Under the pieces are notes generated by a model, which was given only the letters and a program-made list of their open reading frames with translations, had not been told where the DNA came from and made no database searches. Below are positions 9,407 to 18,939 of a stretch of DNA of 64,000 nt, one piece after another. Position numbers and translations under genes: made by a program. This stretch comes from an uncultured Pseudomonadales bacterium (GTDB lineage: Bacteria; Pseudomonadota; Gammaproteobacteria; Pseudomonadales; CANNCY01), in the NCBI GenBank assembly GCA_947503335.1, contig CANNCY010000001.1:620001-684000 (forward strand), in the 5' to 3' direction. Numbering within the stretch: position 1 is the stretch's first letter; each line of letters opens with the position of its first letter.

Positions 9407-10804
9407 ATGACTACGCATCGTTTTGATGTCATCGTAATCGGATCAGGCCCTGCTGGTGAAGCAACGGCTATGCACGCTGTTAAGAGTGGAAAGCGTGTAG
9501 CAATGATTGAAACCCAGCCTATGGTAGGCGGTAACTGTACACACAAAGGCACGATTCCTTCAAAGGCGCTACGTTACCAAGTGCGTAAGATCATGCAGTT
9601 TAATAAAAATGCATTGTTTAGAGATATTGCAGAGCCACGCGTTTTTGAATTCTCTAAGGTAATGGATACTGTTAATACAGTTATTGAGAAAGAAGTAAAA
9701 ACCCGCAGCGAGATTTATGCTCGTAATCGTGTTCAAGTGTTTTTTGGCGATGCTACGTTTGTAGACAGCCACAGCGTGCGTGTAACAGACGCAGATGGCG
9801 CCGTAGATGTGCTCACTGGTCGTAAATTCATGATTGCAACGGGTTCTCGCCCTTATAGACCGCCATTTGTCGATTTTAATCATAGTCGCGTTTTTGACAG
9901 TGATACGATTTTAAAGTTAAAGGATACACCTCGCTCACTAATCATTTATGGAGCCGGTGTTATCGGTTGTGAGTATGCATCTATCTTTTCTGGCTTGGGC
10001 GTAAAGGTCGACCTAATTGATACCCGAGATCGTCTGCTATCTTTCTTAGACGACGAAATCTCTGGCGCACTTAGCTATCACTTGCGCGAGTATGGTGTAT
10101 TGGTACGCCACAATGAAGAGTGCGAGAAAGTGCATACCTACGATGACCATATCGTTATGGAAATGGCGTCGGGCAAGCGAGTTCGTGCAGATATGTTGTT
10201 ATGGTGTAATGGGCGTTCTGGTAACACCGACGAAATGGGGTTAGACGCGGTAGGTTTAGAGCCAAACCATCGTGGTCAGCTAGAGGTTGCATCGACCTAC
10301 CAAACAGCCGTTGATCACATCTATGCTGCTGGTGATGTCATTGGTTGGCCGTCGCTTGCCGGGGCTGCCTATGACCAAGGGCGCAGCGCAGCTGCACACA
10401 TGTGCGGGGTTTCAGAACCGCACCATGTAACCGACGTGGCGACTGGAATCTATACAATTCCTGAAATTAGTTCGGTGGGTAAGACCGAGCGTGAATTGAC
10501 CGATGCGCGTGTTCCGTACGAAGTGGGGCGTGCAATGTTTAAGAATATTTCACGCGCCCATATTACGGGCGATACTGCGGGTATGCTTAAGATTCTGTTC
10601 CATAGTGAAACGCTAGAAGTGTTGGGTGTTCACTGCTTTGGTGCAGAAGCGTCAGAGATTATTCATATCGGCCAGGCGATTATGAACCAACCTTCAGGTA
10701 ACAACACGCTGAAGTATTTCTTAGATACAACCTTTAACTACCCGACAATGGCAGAAGCCTATCGTAAAGCCGCTCTAGACGGTATTAACCGAGTTAGTCG
10801 CTAG
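9407..10804 (+). CDS. sthA: Soluble pyridine nucleotide transhydrogenase
   Basis: SthA is a cytoplasmic flavoprotein that exchanges hydride between NADPH and NAD+. The 465-residue protein has the FAD motif GSGPAG (12-17), and [17 protein letters not shown] near 41-57 where one cysteine of the usual disulfide pair is replaced by threonine, the mark that separates this family from lipoamide dehydrogenase. A second Rossmann motif is [11 protein letters not shown]. It follows nqrM by 28 bases with a GATTAGGAAA ribosome site, so it may be read from the nqr transcript and link NADPH balance to the NADH-consuming pump. Its end overlaps the convergent downstream gene by 11 bases. Confidence 0.95.
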   Translation: MTTHRFDVIVIGSGPAGEATAMHAVKSGKRVAMIETQPMVGGNCTHKGTIPSKALRYQVRKIMQFNKNALFRDIAEPRVFEFSKVMDTVNTVIEKEVKTRSEIYARNRVQVFFGDATFVDSHSVRVTDADGAVDVLTGRKFMIATGSRPYRPPFVDFNHSRVFDSDTILKLKDTPRSLIIYGAGVIGCEYASIFSGLGVKVDLIDTRDRLLSFLDDEISGALSYHLREYGVLVRHNEECEKVHTYDDHIVMEMASGKRVRADMLLWCNGRSGNTDEMGLDAVGLEPNHRGQLEVASTYQTAVDHIYAAGDVIGWPSLAGAAYDQGRSAAAHMCGVSEPHHVTDVATGIYTIPEISSVGKTERELTDARVPYEVGRAMFKNISRAHITGDTAGMLKILFHSETLEVLGVHCFGAEASEIIHIGQAIMNQPSGNNTLKYFLDTTFNYPTMAEAYRKAALDGINRVSR

Positions 10805-11459
10805 GTAGTTCTACATCGTCACTGATGATATTGCTCGCGCCCCAGCTTAACAGTTGGTCGGCGCGGGCTTTGTCGTTTACTGTCCAAATAGATACTTTCA
10901 TATTTTTTGACTTAGCGGCACTGATTATCTCTTCAGTAGCCATAGTGTTGCTTGGTAGTACCCATTGCGCGTCAAGTTCGTCTGCACGCGTAAACATCAT
11001 CGCGCTGCAGTTTTCTTCAAGTACACCTAGGCAAAGGTCGCTGTTGATATGCTTTGCACGCCTAAGCACGCCTTGATCAAAGCTCGTTACGATGATATTC
11101 GAGAGGGTGGCAGTTAGCTCAAACAGTATGGTGAGAAGCTGAGATCGATATGGTTCTTTAATGGGTTTGATTTCGAGTTGAACTTGTTCAAAGTTTTGTA
11201 ACCAGGGTAAAGCGTCGACCAAACGAACAAGACTTTGATCAGTTTCTAATAGCAGTGCGTACGAGCTATCTAGTACTCGCTTGCCACATAAGTATTCGTC
11301 ATGGGTAAGCACGATCTGACGATCAGCTGTAAGGCGCAAGTCTGTTTCAATGCCTAGTATTTGCGCGTCAATTGCCGCCTCGAATGCAGCTTTGGTGTTT
11401 TGCGTTGCTTGTACTTGGCAGCCTCTGTGGCCAACAAGCGTTGATCGGGTCAGTTGCAT
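10794..11459 (-). CDS. Glycerophosphodiester phosphodiesterase family protein
   Basis: Enzymes of this family cut glycerophosphodiesters to glycerol 3-phosphate and an alcohol. The 221-residue product has the TIM-barrel signature residues: His11-Arg12 in GHRG, Glu38 and Asp40 in GIETDLRL, and His53 in LTHDEYL, then EIKP in the middle and SIWTVNDK near the end. No signal peptide is seen, so it is likely cytoplasmic like UgpQ. It converges with sthA, overlapping its last 11 bases, and diverges from lolC. The same family sits between sthA and lol genes in Pseudomonas. Exact substrate is unknown. Confidence 0.88.
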   Translation of the reverse strand: MQLTRSTLVGHRGCQVQATQNTKAAFEAAIDAQILGIETDLRLTADRQIVLTHDEYLCGKRVLDSSYALLLETDQSLVRLVDALPWLQNFEQVQLEIKPIKEPYRSQLLTILFELTATLSNIIVTSFDQGVLRRAKHINSDLCLGVLEENCSAMMFTRADELDAQWVLPSNTMATEEIISAAKSKNMKVSIWTVNDKARADQLLSWGASNIISDDVELPSD

Positions 11460-11503
11460 ATCTAGCTCTCACGTTGCTCAGTCATCTAGTATATACTGCG
11501 CTG

Positions 11504-12721
11504 ATGATAAATAAGCTGCCAATATATATTGGTCTGCGTTACGCAGGCGTTCAACAAGTAAAGGGTTTTGCCGCCGTTATTTCATATGTAGCGATGATTG
11601 CTATGGCGATTGGTGTGCTCTCATTGATTACTGTGATGTCAGTCATGAACGGTTTCCGTGGCGAATTTAGAGACCGACTCTTAGAGGCAGTGCCACATAT
11701 AGCTGTTCAGTCATCGAGCGATAGGCTCGCTAATGAATTAGAGCAGATTCAAGCTGTGCCACAAACCCTTGCCGCTGCGCCTTATGTTGATGGTGCGGTC
11801 ATGATTCGCCATAGAGGTCATAATTCTGGAGCAATGTTAGTCGGTGTTGATCTGCAAGCAGAAGCGAAGGTTGCAACCGACAATATGTTGGCTTCGCTAG
11901 CTGCTCTATCGAGTCATCGCTTTGGCGTAGTTGTGGGTGATGGTGTTGCTAGAATGCTGGGTATTAGAGAAGGCGATACCATTACGTTGCTGCTGCCTCA
12001 ATTGACAGTTACTCCAGCTGGGGTGTTTCCGCGTACTAAGCGGGTACCCGTGGTTGGTATATTTAGCGTTGGTGCTCAGATAGATGCGACTCATATTTAT
12101 ATGAGTTTTAAGTCTGCTCAGCGTTTATTGGGCCGTTCCGTTGATCCTAAGGTTAGAGTTAGCGTGGCCGATGTCGAATCAGTGGCAAAGCTTGCCCCGT
12201 TATATAGCCAGTCATCAGATAGTCAGACAGTTACCTGGCGTGAACAGTATCGCGAGCTATTTGACGCGATGGCGATGGAAAAGCTAGTGGTAGGTGTGAT
12301 GCTCACTGCAATCATTCTTGTAGCTGCTTTTAATATTACTAGTTTGTTAGCCATGGGAGTGGCCCAAAAGCGTGGCAGTATCGCTGTGCTGAGAATGATG
12401 GGCGCTTCGTCATCGGTTATTCAACGGGTATTTTTGATTCAAGGCGTGGTCATTGGCGTGATCGGTATTCTCATCGGCCTCGCTATTGGAATACCGTTGT
12501 CGTTGTACATCGGTGACATTGTTAGCGTGTTTGAGCGTTTGCTAGGCGCCGAACTGTTCGCGGCTGACTTGTATTATGTAAGTCAACTGCCTAGCGTTTT
12601 GCAGTTTCAAGATGTAGCTACTGTTATAGTATTTTCGTTTTTAGTGTCGCTTTTAGCTGCGTGGATACCAGCAAAACGTGCGGCCAAGATAGCACCTGCC
12701 GAGGCTTTAAGATATGAGTGA
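11504..12721 (+). CDS. lolC: Lipoprotein-releasing ABC transporter permease LolC
   Basis: LolC is one of two permeases of the LolCDE complex that lifts outer-membrane lipoproteins from the inner membrane and hands them to LolA. The 405-residue product has the expected topology: a helix near residues 20-45, a large periplasmic loop, then three C-terminal helices. It begins MINKLPIYIGLRYAG. The longer reading frame from 11372 was rejected because it runs through the oppositely oriented phosphodiesterase gene and adds 44 residues absent from the family. It overlaps lolD by eight bases. Which paralogue is LolC and which LolE is inferred from order. Confidence 0.9.
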   Translation: MINKLPIYIGLRYAGVQQVKGFAAVISYVAMIAMAIGVLSLITVMSVMNGFRGEFRDRLLEAVPHIAVQSSSDRLANELEQIQAVPQTLAAAPYVDGAVMIRHRGHNSGAMLVGVDLQAEAKVATDNMLASLAALSSHRFGVVVGDGVARMLGIREGDTITLLLPQLTVTPAGVFPRTKRVPVVGIFSVGAQIDATHIYMSFKSAQRLLGRSVDPKVRVSVADVESVAKLAPLYSQSSDSQTVTWREQYRELFDAMAMEKLVVGVMLTAIILVAAFNITSLLAMGVAQKRGSIAVLRMMGASSSVIQRVFLIQGVVIGVIGILIGLAIGIPLSLYIGDIVSVFERLLGAELFAADLYYVSQLPSVLQFQDVATVIVFSFLVSLLAAWIPAKRAAKIAPAEALRYE

Positions 12722-13394
12722 TGTGGTTTTGTCAGTAAAGGGCGTTACTAAAAGTTATGTCGACGGAGACAGTTTTATAGAGGTGCTCAAGGGTGTAAGT
12801 CTCAACGTTAAGATGGGCGAGTCTATCGCTATAATTGGCAAGTCTGGCGCAGGCAAGTCGACGTTACTCAATTTGTTAGGTGGTCTCGATCGCGCCGACA
12901 AGGGGGCGGTAGAGATCAAAGGTACTGATTTGGCAGGCGCTAGTGAAGACGCCTTAAACGGCCTACGTAATAGTGCATTGGGTTTTGTCTATCAGTTTCA
13001 CCATCTTTTGCCAGAATTCACAGCACTAGAAAACGTCATGATGCCGCTTCGTATTTCGGGGCAGACGAAAAACGATGCAAAGAACACCGCCCTCGAGATG
13101 TTAGAAAAGGTCGGATTAAAACAGCGGGCTGATCATCGCCCTAATGCGTTGTCTGGCGGTGAGCGTCAGCGAGTAGCGATCGCTCGAGCATTGGTTAATG
13201 AACCCGCATGTGTATTGATGGATGAGCCAACCGGTAACCTGGATGAAGTTACCGCGCTCGAAATTCAAGCTTTGATGTCAGAACTAAGCAGCTCTCTAGG
13301 TACAGCGTTTGTGGTTGTAACCCATAGTAAACAATTAGCAAGTTCTATGGATCGAGCAGTCGAATTGTCTCAAGGTGTATTAGCAGATGTTTAA
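12714..13394 (+). CDS. lolD: Lipoprotein-releasing ABC transporter ATP-binding protein LolD
   Basis: LolD powers the LolCDE complex. The 226-residue ABC ATPase shows Walker A GKSGAGKST (42-50), the Q-loop in FVYQFHHLLPEF, signature LSGGERQRVA (146-155), Walker B VLMDEP with Glu171, and the D-loop GNLD. The switch histidine is in VVTHSK. The FHHLLPEFTALEN region is typical of LolD. The gene overlaps both neighbours by eight bases, a sign of coupled translation in fixed stoichiometry with the two permeases. Confidence 0.96.
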   Translation: MSDVVLSVKGVTKSYVDGDSFIEVLKGVSLNVKMGESIAIIGKSGAGKSTLLNLLGGLDRADKGAVEIKGTDLAGASEDALNGLRNSALGFVYQFHHLLPEFTALENVMMPLRISGQTKNDAKNTALEMLEKVGLKQRADHRPNALSGGERQRVAIARALVNEPACVLMDEPTGNLDEVTALEIQALMSELSSSLGTAFVVVTHSKQLASSMDRAVELSQGVLADV

Positions 13395-14616
13395 TAAGCC
13401 TTATTTCAAAATAGGCACTACTTATACCTTTGCTAGAAACAAGCATTCAATGGTTAGCTATTTGTCTCGTATTTCGATGGCGGGCCTTATTCTCTCGGTA
13501 GCGATTCTTATCGTTGTAAAATCTGTTATGAACGGGTTTGACTACGAATTAAGAACTCGAATATTGGGTGTCGTTCCTCAGGCGATTGTTGAGGGCGACA
13601 TGAGTGATCGTGGTTGGGCTCATTATCGCGACCAATTGAATGGTTATTCGTTTGTAAAGGGTGCAGCCCCGTTTATTCAGGTAGACGCGATGGCCCGCCA
13701 CGGTAACCGAGCGCTACCTATGATGCTCAAAGGAGTATCAATTGAGCATGAGCCAAAGGTGTCGCGTATCGAAGAGTACATTGACAGCTCTTTGTCAGAG
13801 TTGCTCGATAGTGACGATAGCGCAATGAATGCACTTGTTGGCCGTCAGTTGGCGGTAAAGATGGGATTGACCATTGGTCAATCCTTCGTAGCTTTAGTGC
13901 CTTCAGAGAACAGAGGCGCTGACATGCTCGTTTTAAGGTATGTTGGCGCACTTGATACTGCAACACAGCTAGACCAGCTATTGGTCGTTACTGACATCGA
14001 TGCATTGCAGCGACGCTTGCCATCAGCGCACGTACGATCTGTTCAGTTAAGTTTTGATGACATATTTATGGCACGGTCATATCTATATCATCTTCAAGTT
14101 CGTTTGCCGTCGGGTTTTTATGGTCGCACATGGCAGTCGACCCATGGCAATCTTTATCAGGCAGTGCAAACTTCACGCTCACTCATTAATTTATTGCTTT
14201 CGTTCATCATCTTTATCGCTGCATTTAATGTGATCTCCACATTAGTTTTAATTGTGTTGGATAAGCGCCAAGACATCGCGATATTACGCACTATGGGTGC
14301 CAGTAAGCGTGGCATTTTAGCAACCTATTTAGTTCAGGGGGCCAGTATTGGCGCTATAGGCGCGGGAGTAGGGGCAGTGTTGGGGTCGTTGTTGGCTTTA
14401 TTTTTAGCACCGATGGTTGCATATTTAGAGCAGCTATTTGATTTCAAGTTATTAGATTCGGCAATCTATCCGGTCAGTTTTGTGCCTATAGATTGGCGAT
14501 GGTTAGATGTACTTGAAGTGTCTGCATTGGCCGTCTTTGCGTCGCTAATTGCAGCGGTATATCCGGCGTATCGCGCTTCGTCTACTGATGCAGCTACTAA
14601 CTTGCGCCACGATTGA
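13387..14616 (+). CDS. lolE: Lipoprotein-releasing ABC transporter permease LolE
   Basis: This second permease (409 residues) resembles LolC in layout: an N-terminal helix around SRISMAGLILSVAILIVVKS, a periplasmic domain of about 200 residues, and three C-terminal helices ending at YPAYRASSTDAATNLRHD. The N-terminal motif FxxxMNGFDYELRTRILG matches the LolC/E family. It overlaps lolD by eight bases and ends seven bases short of the convergent DUF2062 gene, with no hairpin terminator visible in between. Alternatively the two permeases could be named in reverse. Confidence 0.9.
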   Translation: MFNKPYFKIGTTYTFARNKHSMVSYLSRISMAGLILSVAILIVVKSVMNGFDYELRTRILGVVPQAIVEGDMSDRGWAHYRDQLNGYSFVKGAAPFIQVDAMARHGNRALPMMLKGVSIEHEPKVSRIEEYIDSSLSELLDSDDSAMNALVGRQLAVKMGLTIGQSFVALVPSENRGADMLVLRYVGALDTATQLDQLLVVTDIDALQRRLPSAHVRSVQLSFDDIFMARSYLYHLQVRLPSGFYGRTWQSTHGNLYQAVQTSRSLINLLLSFIIFIAAFNVISTLVLIVLDKRQDIAILRTMGASKRGILATYLVQGASIGAIGAGVGAVLGSLLALFLAPMVAYLEQLFDFKLLDSAIYPVSFVPIDWRWLDVLEVSALAVFASLIAAVYPAYRASSTDAATNLRHD

Positions 14617-14622
14617 TCAGAC

Positions 14623-15153
14623 TCAGTCTTCTTTATTTTCGCGCGATGATTGTCGTTTGTTCCACGCTCTAATTACATGAAGCCGCCAGAACACTCTAAC
14701 GAAAAAATAACCTAAGGTTGCGAAGAAAATGCCGGCGACAGTGCAGCCAGCTATGAGTGGCCAAAAGATGTGATGCAGTTGTTCGACAAACACAGTTGGC
14801 CCAGCTGACCAATCAATAATTACTTCGGGTGCGCCTACGATGAGTACTCCTAAACGATAGCAGCCATAGTAGATGGGTGGCATAGTTAGCGGATTGCTAA
14901 TCCATACTAGCGCTACTGACACAGGTAGGTTGCATCTAAGTACGATAGCTGCGGCTGCAGCGATGATCATTTGGCCAAGCGTAGGCATGAATGCCACTAA
15001 GATCCCAACAAAAAACGCGGTTGAGACGCTACGACGATTGAGGTGCCATAAATTAGGGTTATGTAAAAGATCACCCAGCATGCCCAATGACTGATAGTTT
15101 TTTAAGTCGTGGGGTTTAGGAATCCATTTTTTTATATAACGCTTTGCCACCAA
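14623..15153 (-). CDS. DUF2062 domain membrane protein
   Basis: The 176-residue product carries the DUF2062 pattern, with the hallmark FxGILVAFMPTLGQM followed by WISNPLTMPPIYYGCYRLG and a last helix near LIAGCTVAGIFFATLG. Three or four membrane helices are predicted, with basic, aromatic ends. The function of the family is not established. It converges with lolE and lies between lol genes and comEC, as in Pseudomonas, where a DUF2062 gene is also found. I cannot assign a substrate or partner. Confidence 0.82.
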   Translation of the reverse strand: MVAKRYIKKWIPKPHDLKNYQSLGMLGDLLHNPNLWHLNRRSVSTAFFVGILVAFMPTLGQMIIAAAAAIVLRCNLPVSVALVWISNPLTMPPIYYGCYRLGVLIVGAPEVIIDWSAGPTVFVEQLHHIFWPLIAGCTVAGIFFATLGYFFVRVFWRLHVIRAWNKRQSSRENKED

Positions 15154-15178
15154 CTACTGCCAAACTCTTTTACGTTGT

Positions 15179-15205
15179 GATATCGCGAGTAGTGTAGGCG
15201 ATATC
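15179..15205. repeat. Perfect 8-bp inverted repeat
   Basis: GATATCGC (15179-15186) and GCGATATC (15198-15205) are perfect inverted copies with an 11-base spacer. They sit in the gap between the DUF2062 gene and the flavodoxin-like gene, both on the minus strand. No U tract follows on the minus strand, so it is not a typical terminator. An operator for the DUF2062 gene or an mRNA hairpin after the flavodoxin-like gene are both possible. Confidence 0.45.
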
Positions 15206-15224
15206 GAATCTTAGTGCTACCTGT

Positions 15225-15755
15225 TCAGTATAGGCCCATTTCTAGCGCGGTATAAAAGCCCTCGCTAAGTAACTGTGCCTGTTCAGTTGCCTTTATTCTG
15301 TTGTTTGTTAGGCGGTCGCTACTAATGCTTTGGCTCCAATGGTCACTTAGGCGCCCCTTGAAGATAACCGGCTCTACGATCATCTTAAAGCCTACAGCTT
15401 TACATAGTTTTTCGAGCTGAATCGCCGTGTTTTGCCCGTCTGTAGAGGCTGCTACCCAGAATGCACAGGGTAGGGCTAGTTTTTGCCCACTCCACTCATA
15501 ATAGTTACGATCAAAGACAGATTTCATCGCCCCGCTCATCGATCCAAAGTTTTCAGGTGTCGCAAAAATAATGCCGTCAGCGGAGGAGAGTGTGTCTGCG
15601 CGACACTGATCGGCAGTTACTACCTCAAAATAAGCACCAATGGATGTGAGGTGATCGCTCATTTTATCGACGGCAAATTGTGTATTGCCTGATTGGCTGT
15701 GATAGCAAATAACCAATTTAGGAGAGTGGGTAGGCATGGTATTGGCGCTGCTCAT
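15225..15755 (-). CDS. Flavodoxin-like NAD(P)H-dependent oxidoreductase
   Basis: The 176-residue protein has a flavodoxin fold: beta strand LVICYH followed by the FMN-phosphate loop SQSGNT, then FATPENFGSMSGAMKSVFDR, which matches WrbA/flavodoxin-family isoalloxazine contacts. It probably binds FMN and reduces a small molecule; the substrate is unknown. Two ATG starts are possible: 15755, used here, and 15737 (starting MPTHSPK). The latter would overlap the ATG of the divergent comEC by two bases. Neither has a strong ribosome site. Confidence 0.8.
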   Translation of the reverse strand: MSSANTMPTHSPKLVICYHSQSGNTQFAVDKMSDHLTSIGAYFEVVTADQCRADTLSSADGIIFATPENFGSMSGAMKSVFDRNYYEWSGQKLALPCAFWVAASTDGQNTAIQLEKLCKAVGFKMIVEPVIFKGRLSDHWSQSISSDRLTNNRIKATEQAQLLSEGFYTALEMGLY

Positions 15756-17877
15756 GTTGTGGGTGCTAGGAGCCGTTGCTGGCTTGTTACTGCCTAATTA
15801 TATTGAGCCTCAACCGTTGATGCTACTGTGCCTAGTTCTACGATATATGCTAGGCGCTCGTTGGTATGGTAGCGTTGCGACAGCGGTCTTATCATATTCT
15901 GTAATGGTGTCTGCGCTTACAGGTTATATTCAGACATACGCTGGCGAAATAACGCAGTCACACAAGCCTTTGAAACTGTGTGATCTGTCTAGCCCTCGTC
16001 AGTCTCAGTTTGGCTATCGGTATCAAGCGCGCCGGTGCACTACTGGCGCTCTGCTTCGAATATATAGTCAAACGCCTATCGTCGAATCTGTGGTAACGGC
16101 GCGCATAAAGCCGAACGTTCCACTAAGAAATTCATTACTTGAGTATTCCTGGGCTAGGGCAGTTACAGCGGGAGTGGTGGCGACGGCTTCTGTGGTGCTA
16201 GATTTACCTCAAAATTCTCGGGTAGTACCCGCTCATTCTCGAGAGACCTACAGTACAACCGACCATTCATTGCGCTTGACTGCCCTGATTAAGGCCTTGG
16301 TTTATGCAGATAGCAGTCAGGTAAGCGAGTTGGATTGGCAGCGGCTTCGTGCCTCTGGCACCATCCATTTGTTTGTCGTTAGTGGCCTACATCTATCGAC
16401 ATTATTTTACATTTTGAATCTGATCGTGCAGCGTACGCTTACGTTCACGAGCCTTTCTTTAGTTAAACAGCAGGCTATTTCGATCACCATTATCCTTAGT
16501 GTTACCCTTAGCTATTTGGTGGTCGTTGACTGGGGGTTGGCTGCGTCTCGAGCCGCACTGATGTCGTTGGCATTGCTTATGTTTAAGCAGATGCACGTTC
16601 GTGCGTGGCGTTATCTCGGGCTACTCTCGTTTGTAACTTTGTGGGTTGTTGTAGCACCCCTCGACCTCATGAAACCGACAATGTGGCTGTCTGTTGTTGC
16701 AGTGTTTATTCTTTTAGCAGGGGCTACACGCTTTAGTTTCTTTCATTTAATACTGTCTCAAACATTTTTGACTTTGTCTTCTGGCAGTATCCTTGGGCAA
16801 GGTTTTAGTTGGCCCACAGTGTTATGTAATCTTGTTGCAATACCGGTTACTTCCCTTTTGGTTCTCCCTATAGGTTTGGTGTCTGTCTTGATGGGGCTAC
16901 AAGGCCAATCTCTCGAATTAGCTCATCTAGCGGTACAGCTTTTAATGAATTGGGCAGACTGGTGCACGGCGATGAGTGCGCGGTTTGTACATGTAGATCA
17001 AGCTCAGTTAATTGCTTTGGTAAGCGCTACGCTTTTATATCTTGCATCAATACGATGGGCTTCTATGTGTATTGCTGTGGGATTGTTGTTACCGTTTAGC
17101 AAATCACCAAGCGTATCGCTGACTCAAATAGATGTTGGTCAAGGAAGCGCTTATCTCATTTCAATAGATAAGCAGCAATTCTTGCTAGATGCTGGAAAAG
17201 GGCGTGATACCTCGGGGCCAGGGCTCTATGCTGTGTTACCCACGCTAATCAATAGAAGAGGCTCGTTCGATTCTGTCGTTAGCTTTGCAAGCCATAAAGA
17301 CTTTGATCATGCCGGTGGTTTTACTGCTGTTCAACGAGGGTTATTCGATGCAGGTATCAAGCATACGCATATTCTGAGCTGCCCATTTAATAGTCGCTGG
17401 GCTGTAGATCAGTTGATGTTCTCTTGGGTTAGCGAGTATGCCGATGGTATGTCTAACGATGGTTCTTGTGTGCTTCAGCTAGAAAGTGAACAGGTAGTAG
17501 GCTGGTTGACCGGTGATATAGAACGCCATGGTGAGCATCATTTGGTTAGAGCGCGACCAAGAGGGTTAGATTTTATAAGCGTGCCTCACCACGGTTCTAG
17601 TACTAGTTCAACGAAGGTTTTTCTAAAGACTGTACAGCCAAGCCTAGCGCTGCTCTCAAGAGGTGCGACTAACGGCTATAATCATCCAAATGCGAATGTT
17701 ATAAGTCGTTATTATGAACTGGGTGCTCGACTTATCGATTCAGGAGAAATAGGTGCAATCACCTGTGATCTGCGTGCTCCGCATTCTCGATGTGGGATAA
17801 GTGAACAAAATCTCACAACTTGGTGGCAACGTAGCTTGAATCGTTTAGGCGTGAGATATAAAGTGAACGCATTATAA
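15736..17877 (+). CDS. comEC: ComEC/Rec2 family DNA-uptake channel protein
   Basis: ComEC forms the inner-membrane channel through which single-stranded DNA enters during natural transformation. The 713-residue protein has an N-terminal DUF4131-like region with early helices, a central Competence domain with many helices (roughly 200-450, including SGLHLSTLFYIL), and a C-terminal metallo-beta-lactamase-like domain starting at ITQ-type strand SLTQIDVGQGSAYLI. That domain keeps SHKDFDHAGG and VPHHGSS metal motifs. Length is near the usual 700-800. It precedes exbB by 25 bases, as in Pseudomonas. Competence itself is not shown; no other com genes lie here. Confidence 0.92.
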   Translation: MVLALLMLWVLGAVAGLLLPNYIEPQPLMLLCLVLRYMLGARWYGSVATAVLSYSVMVSALTGYIQTYAGEITQSHKPLKLCDLSSPRQSQFGYRYQARRCTTGALLRIYSQTPIVESVVTARIKPNVPLRNSLLEYSWARAVTAGVVATASVVLDLPQNSRVVPAHSRETYSTTDHSLRLTALIKALVYADSSQVSELDWQRLRASGTIHLFVVSGLHLSTLFYILNLIVQRTLTFTSLSLVKQQAISITIILSVTLSYLVVVDWGLAASRAALMSLALLMFKQMHVRAWRYLGLLSFVTLWVVVAPLDLMKPTMWLSVVAVFILLAGATRFSFFHLILSQTFLTLSSGSILGQGFSWPTVLCNLVAIPVTSLLVLPIGLVSVLMGLQGQSLELAHLAVQLLMNWADWCTAMSARFVHVDQAQLIALVSATLLYLASIRWASMCIAVGLLLPFSKSPSVSLTQIDVGQGSAYLISIDKQQFLLDAGKGRDTSGPGLYAVLPTLINRRGSFDSVVSFASHKDFDHAGGFTAVQRGLFDAGIKHTHILSCPFNSRWAVDQLMFSWVSEYADGMSNDGSCVLQLESEQVVGWLTGDIERHGEHHLVRARPRGLDFISVPHHGSSTSSTKVFLKTVQPSLALLSRGATNGYNHPNANVISRYYELGARLIDSGEIGAITCDLRAPHSRCGISEQNLTTWWQRSLNRLGVRYKVNAL

Positions 17878-17902
17878 GTATTTAATCTCATTAGGTTTTC
17901 GC

Positions 17903-18523
17903 ATGTTTGATATCTTGCTTGCTGGCGGTTGGTTGATGGTTCCGCTGCTGATCTGTTCTGTTGCTGTTATTGGCATATCCTTTGATCGTTATACAACGCT
18001 GATTGCTACTAAGGTCGCACCAACCGGTTTGTTGGCCGATACATGGGATGCACTGCAAAATGGCAAGCTTGATACGTCTGCTATTCACAAGTTGAAGTCT
18101 GAAAGCCCTTTGGGAGCAATATTCGCCGCGGGTCTTAATAGTTCACGCCAGGGGCGTGAAGTTATGAGAGATAGCATGGAGTCACAGGCAAGCCACGAAA
18201 TACATCAACTTGAAAAGTATATGGCACCACTACATATGATTGGTCAGGTAGCACCCCTATTAGGCCTACTGGGCACTGTTATAGGTATGATTAACGTGTT
18301 TACAGTGATGGTTGCTCAGGGTGCTGGTAACGCTGAGGTTTTGGCAGGCGGTATATCACAAGCGCTTGTAACAACTGCAGCAGGACTTATTGTGGCAATA
18401 CCTGCGATGCTACTTCATCGCTACTTTCAGCGTCGCCTAGAGTACATAGTTGTTCGAATGGAGCGCGATTCAGCGACCTTGGTCGACGCAGTACACTCTG
18501 CTAGAAAGGTTAGTGTTAAATGA
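17903..18523 (+). CDS. exbB: MotA/TolQ/ExbB family proton channel protein
   Basis: The 206-residue membrane protein has three helices, the first at LMVPLLICSVAVIGISF, and the conserved APLLGLLGTVIGMINVF segment followed by GGISQALVTTAAGLIVAIPAML, the proton-channel signature. With the ExbD-like protein next door it would form a stator that couples the proton gradient to an envelope partner. There is no tonB or tolA gene nearby, so the energised partner is unknown. In gammaproteobacteria this exbBD pair often sits before lpxK, as here. It overlaps exbD by four bases. Confidence 0.88.
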   Translation: MFDILLAGGWLMVPLLICSVAVIGISFDRYTTLIATKVAPTGLLADTWDALQNGKLDTSAIHKLKSESPLGAIFAAGLNSSRQGREVMRDSMESQASHEIHQLEKYMAPLHMIGQVAPLLGLLGTVIGMINVFTVMVAQGAGNAEVLAGGISQALVTTAAGLIVAIPAMLLHRYFQRRLEYIVVRMERDSATLVDAVHSARKVSVK

Positions 18524-18939
18524 AGTTTGACCGAGCCCAGGCTAACGCTACCGAAGGGGTAAATCTAACACCGCTAATTGACGTTGTTTTTTTACTGCTA
18601 ATCTTCTTTATGGTTAGCACTACCTTTACAAAAGAGACGAGGCTTGAACTAGACCTGCCTAAAGCTGAACAGGGAGCGGCAGCACAGGCCCACCCATTTG
18701 AGATAGTGCTAGATAGCAATGGGCGTGTTCGACTAGGTGATCAGCGCTTTGACATTGATGAGCGAGTTAAGATTATGAGCGCATTGGGCGAGCTTAAAGA
18801 GCAGCACCCAAAAACACCTTTGGTCTTAGTAGCCGACGCAAACACGCCCCATCAGTCAGTGATTACGATTATGGATATTGCAGGTAAGGCTGGTATATCA
18901 CAGCTTTCTTTGGCGACGGTACCGATAGACAGTGAGTAA
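18520..18939 (+). CDS. exbD: ExbD/TolR family biopolymer transport protein
   Basis: The 139-residue protein has a short cytoplasmic tail, one helix (LIDVVFLLLIFFMVS) containing the essential proton-binding aspartate at Asp21, and a periplasmic domain. The arrangement NLTPLIDVVF is the family signature. It overlaps exbB by four bases (ATGA) and lpxK by eight. The operon position suggests a role linked to outer-membrane or lipopolysaccharide biogenesis, but that is inference from neighbours. Confidence 0.9.
   Translation: MKFDRAQANATEGVNLTPLIDVVFLLLIFFMVSTTFTKETRLELDLPKAEQGAAAQAHPFEIVLDSNGRVRLGDQRFDIDERVKIMSALGELKEQHPKTPLVLVADANTPHQSVITIMDIAGKAGISQLSLATVPIDSE

Noticed and set aside
11372-11503. 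A longer N-terminus for LolC
   Set aside because: The extra 44 residues lie inside the oppositely oriented phosphodiesterase gene and do not fit LolC; ATG 11504 gives the normal start.
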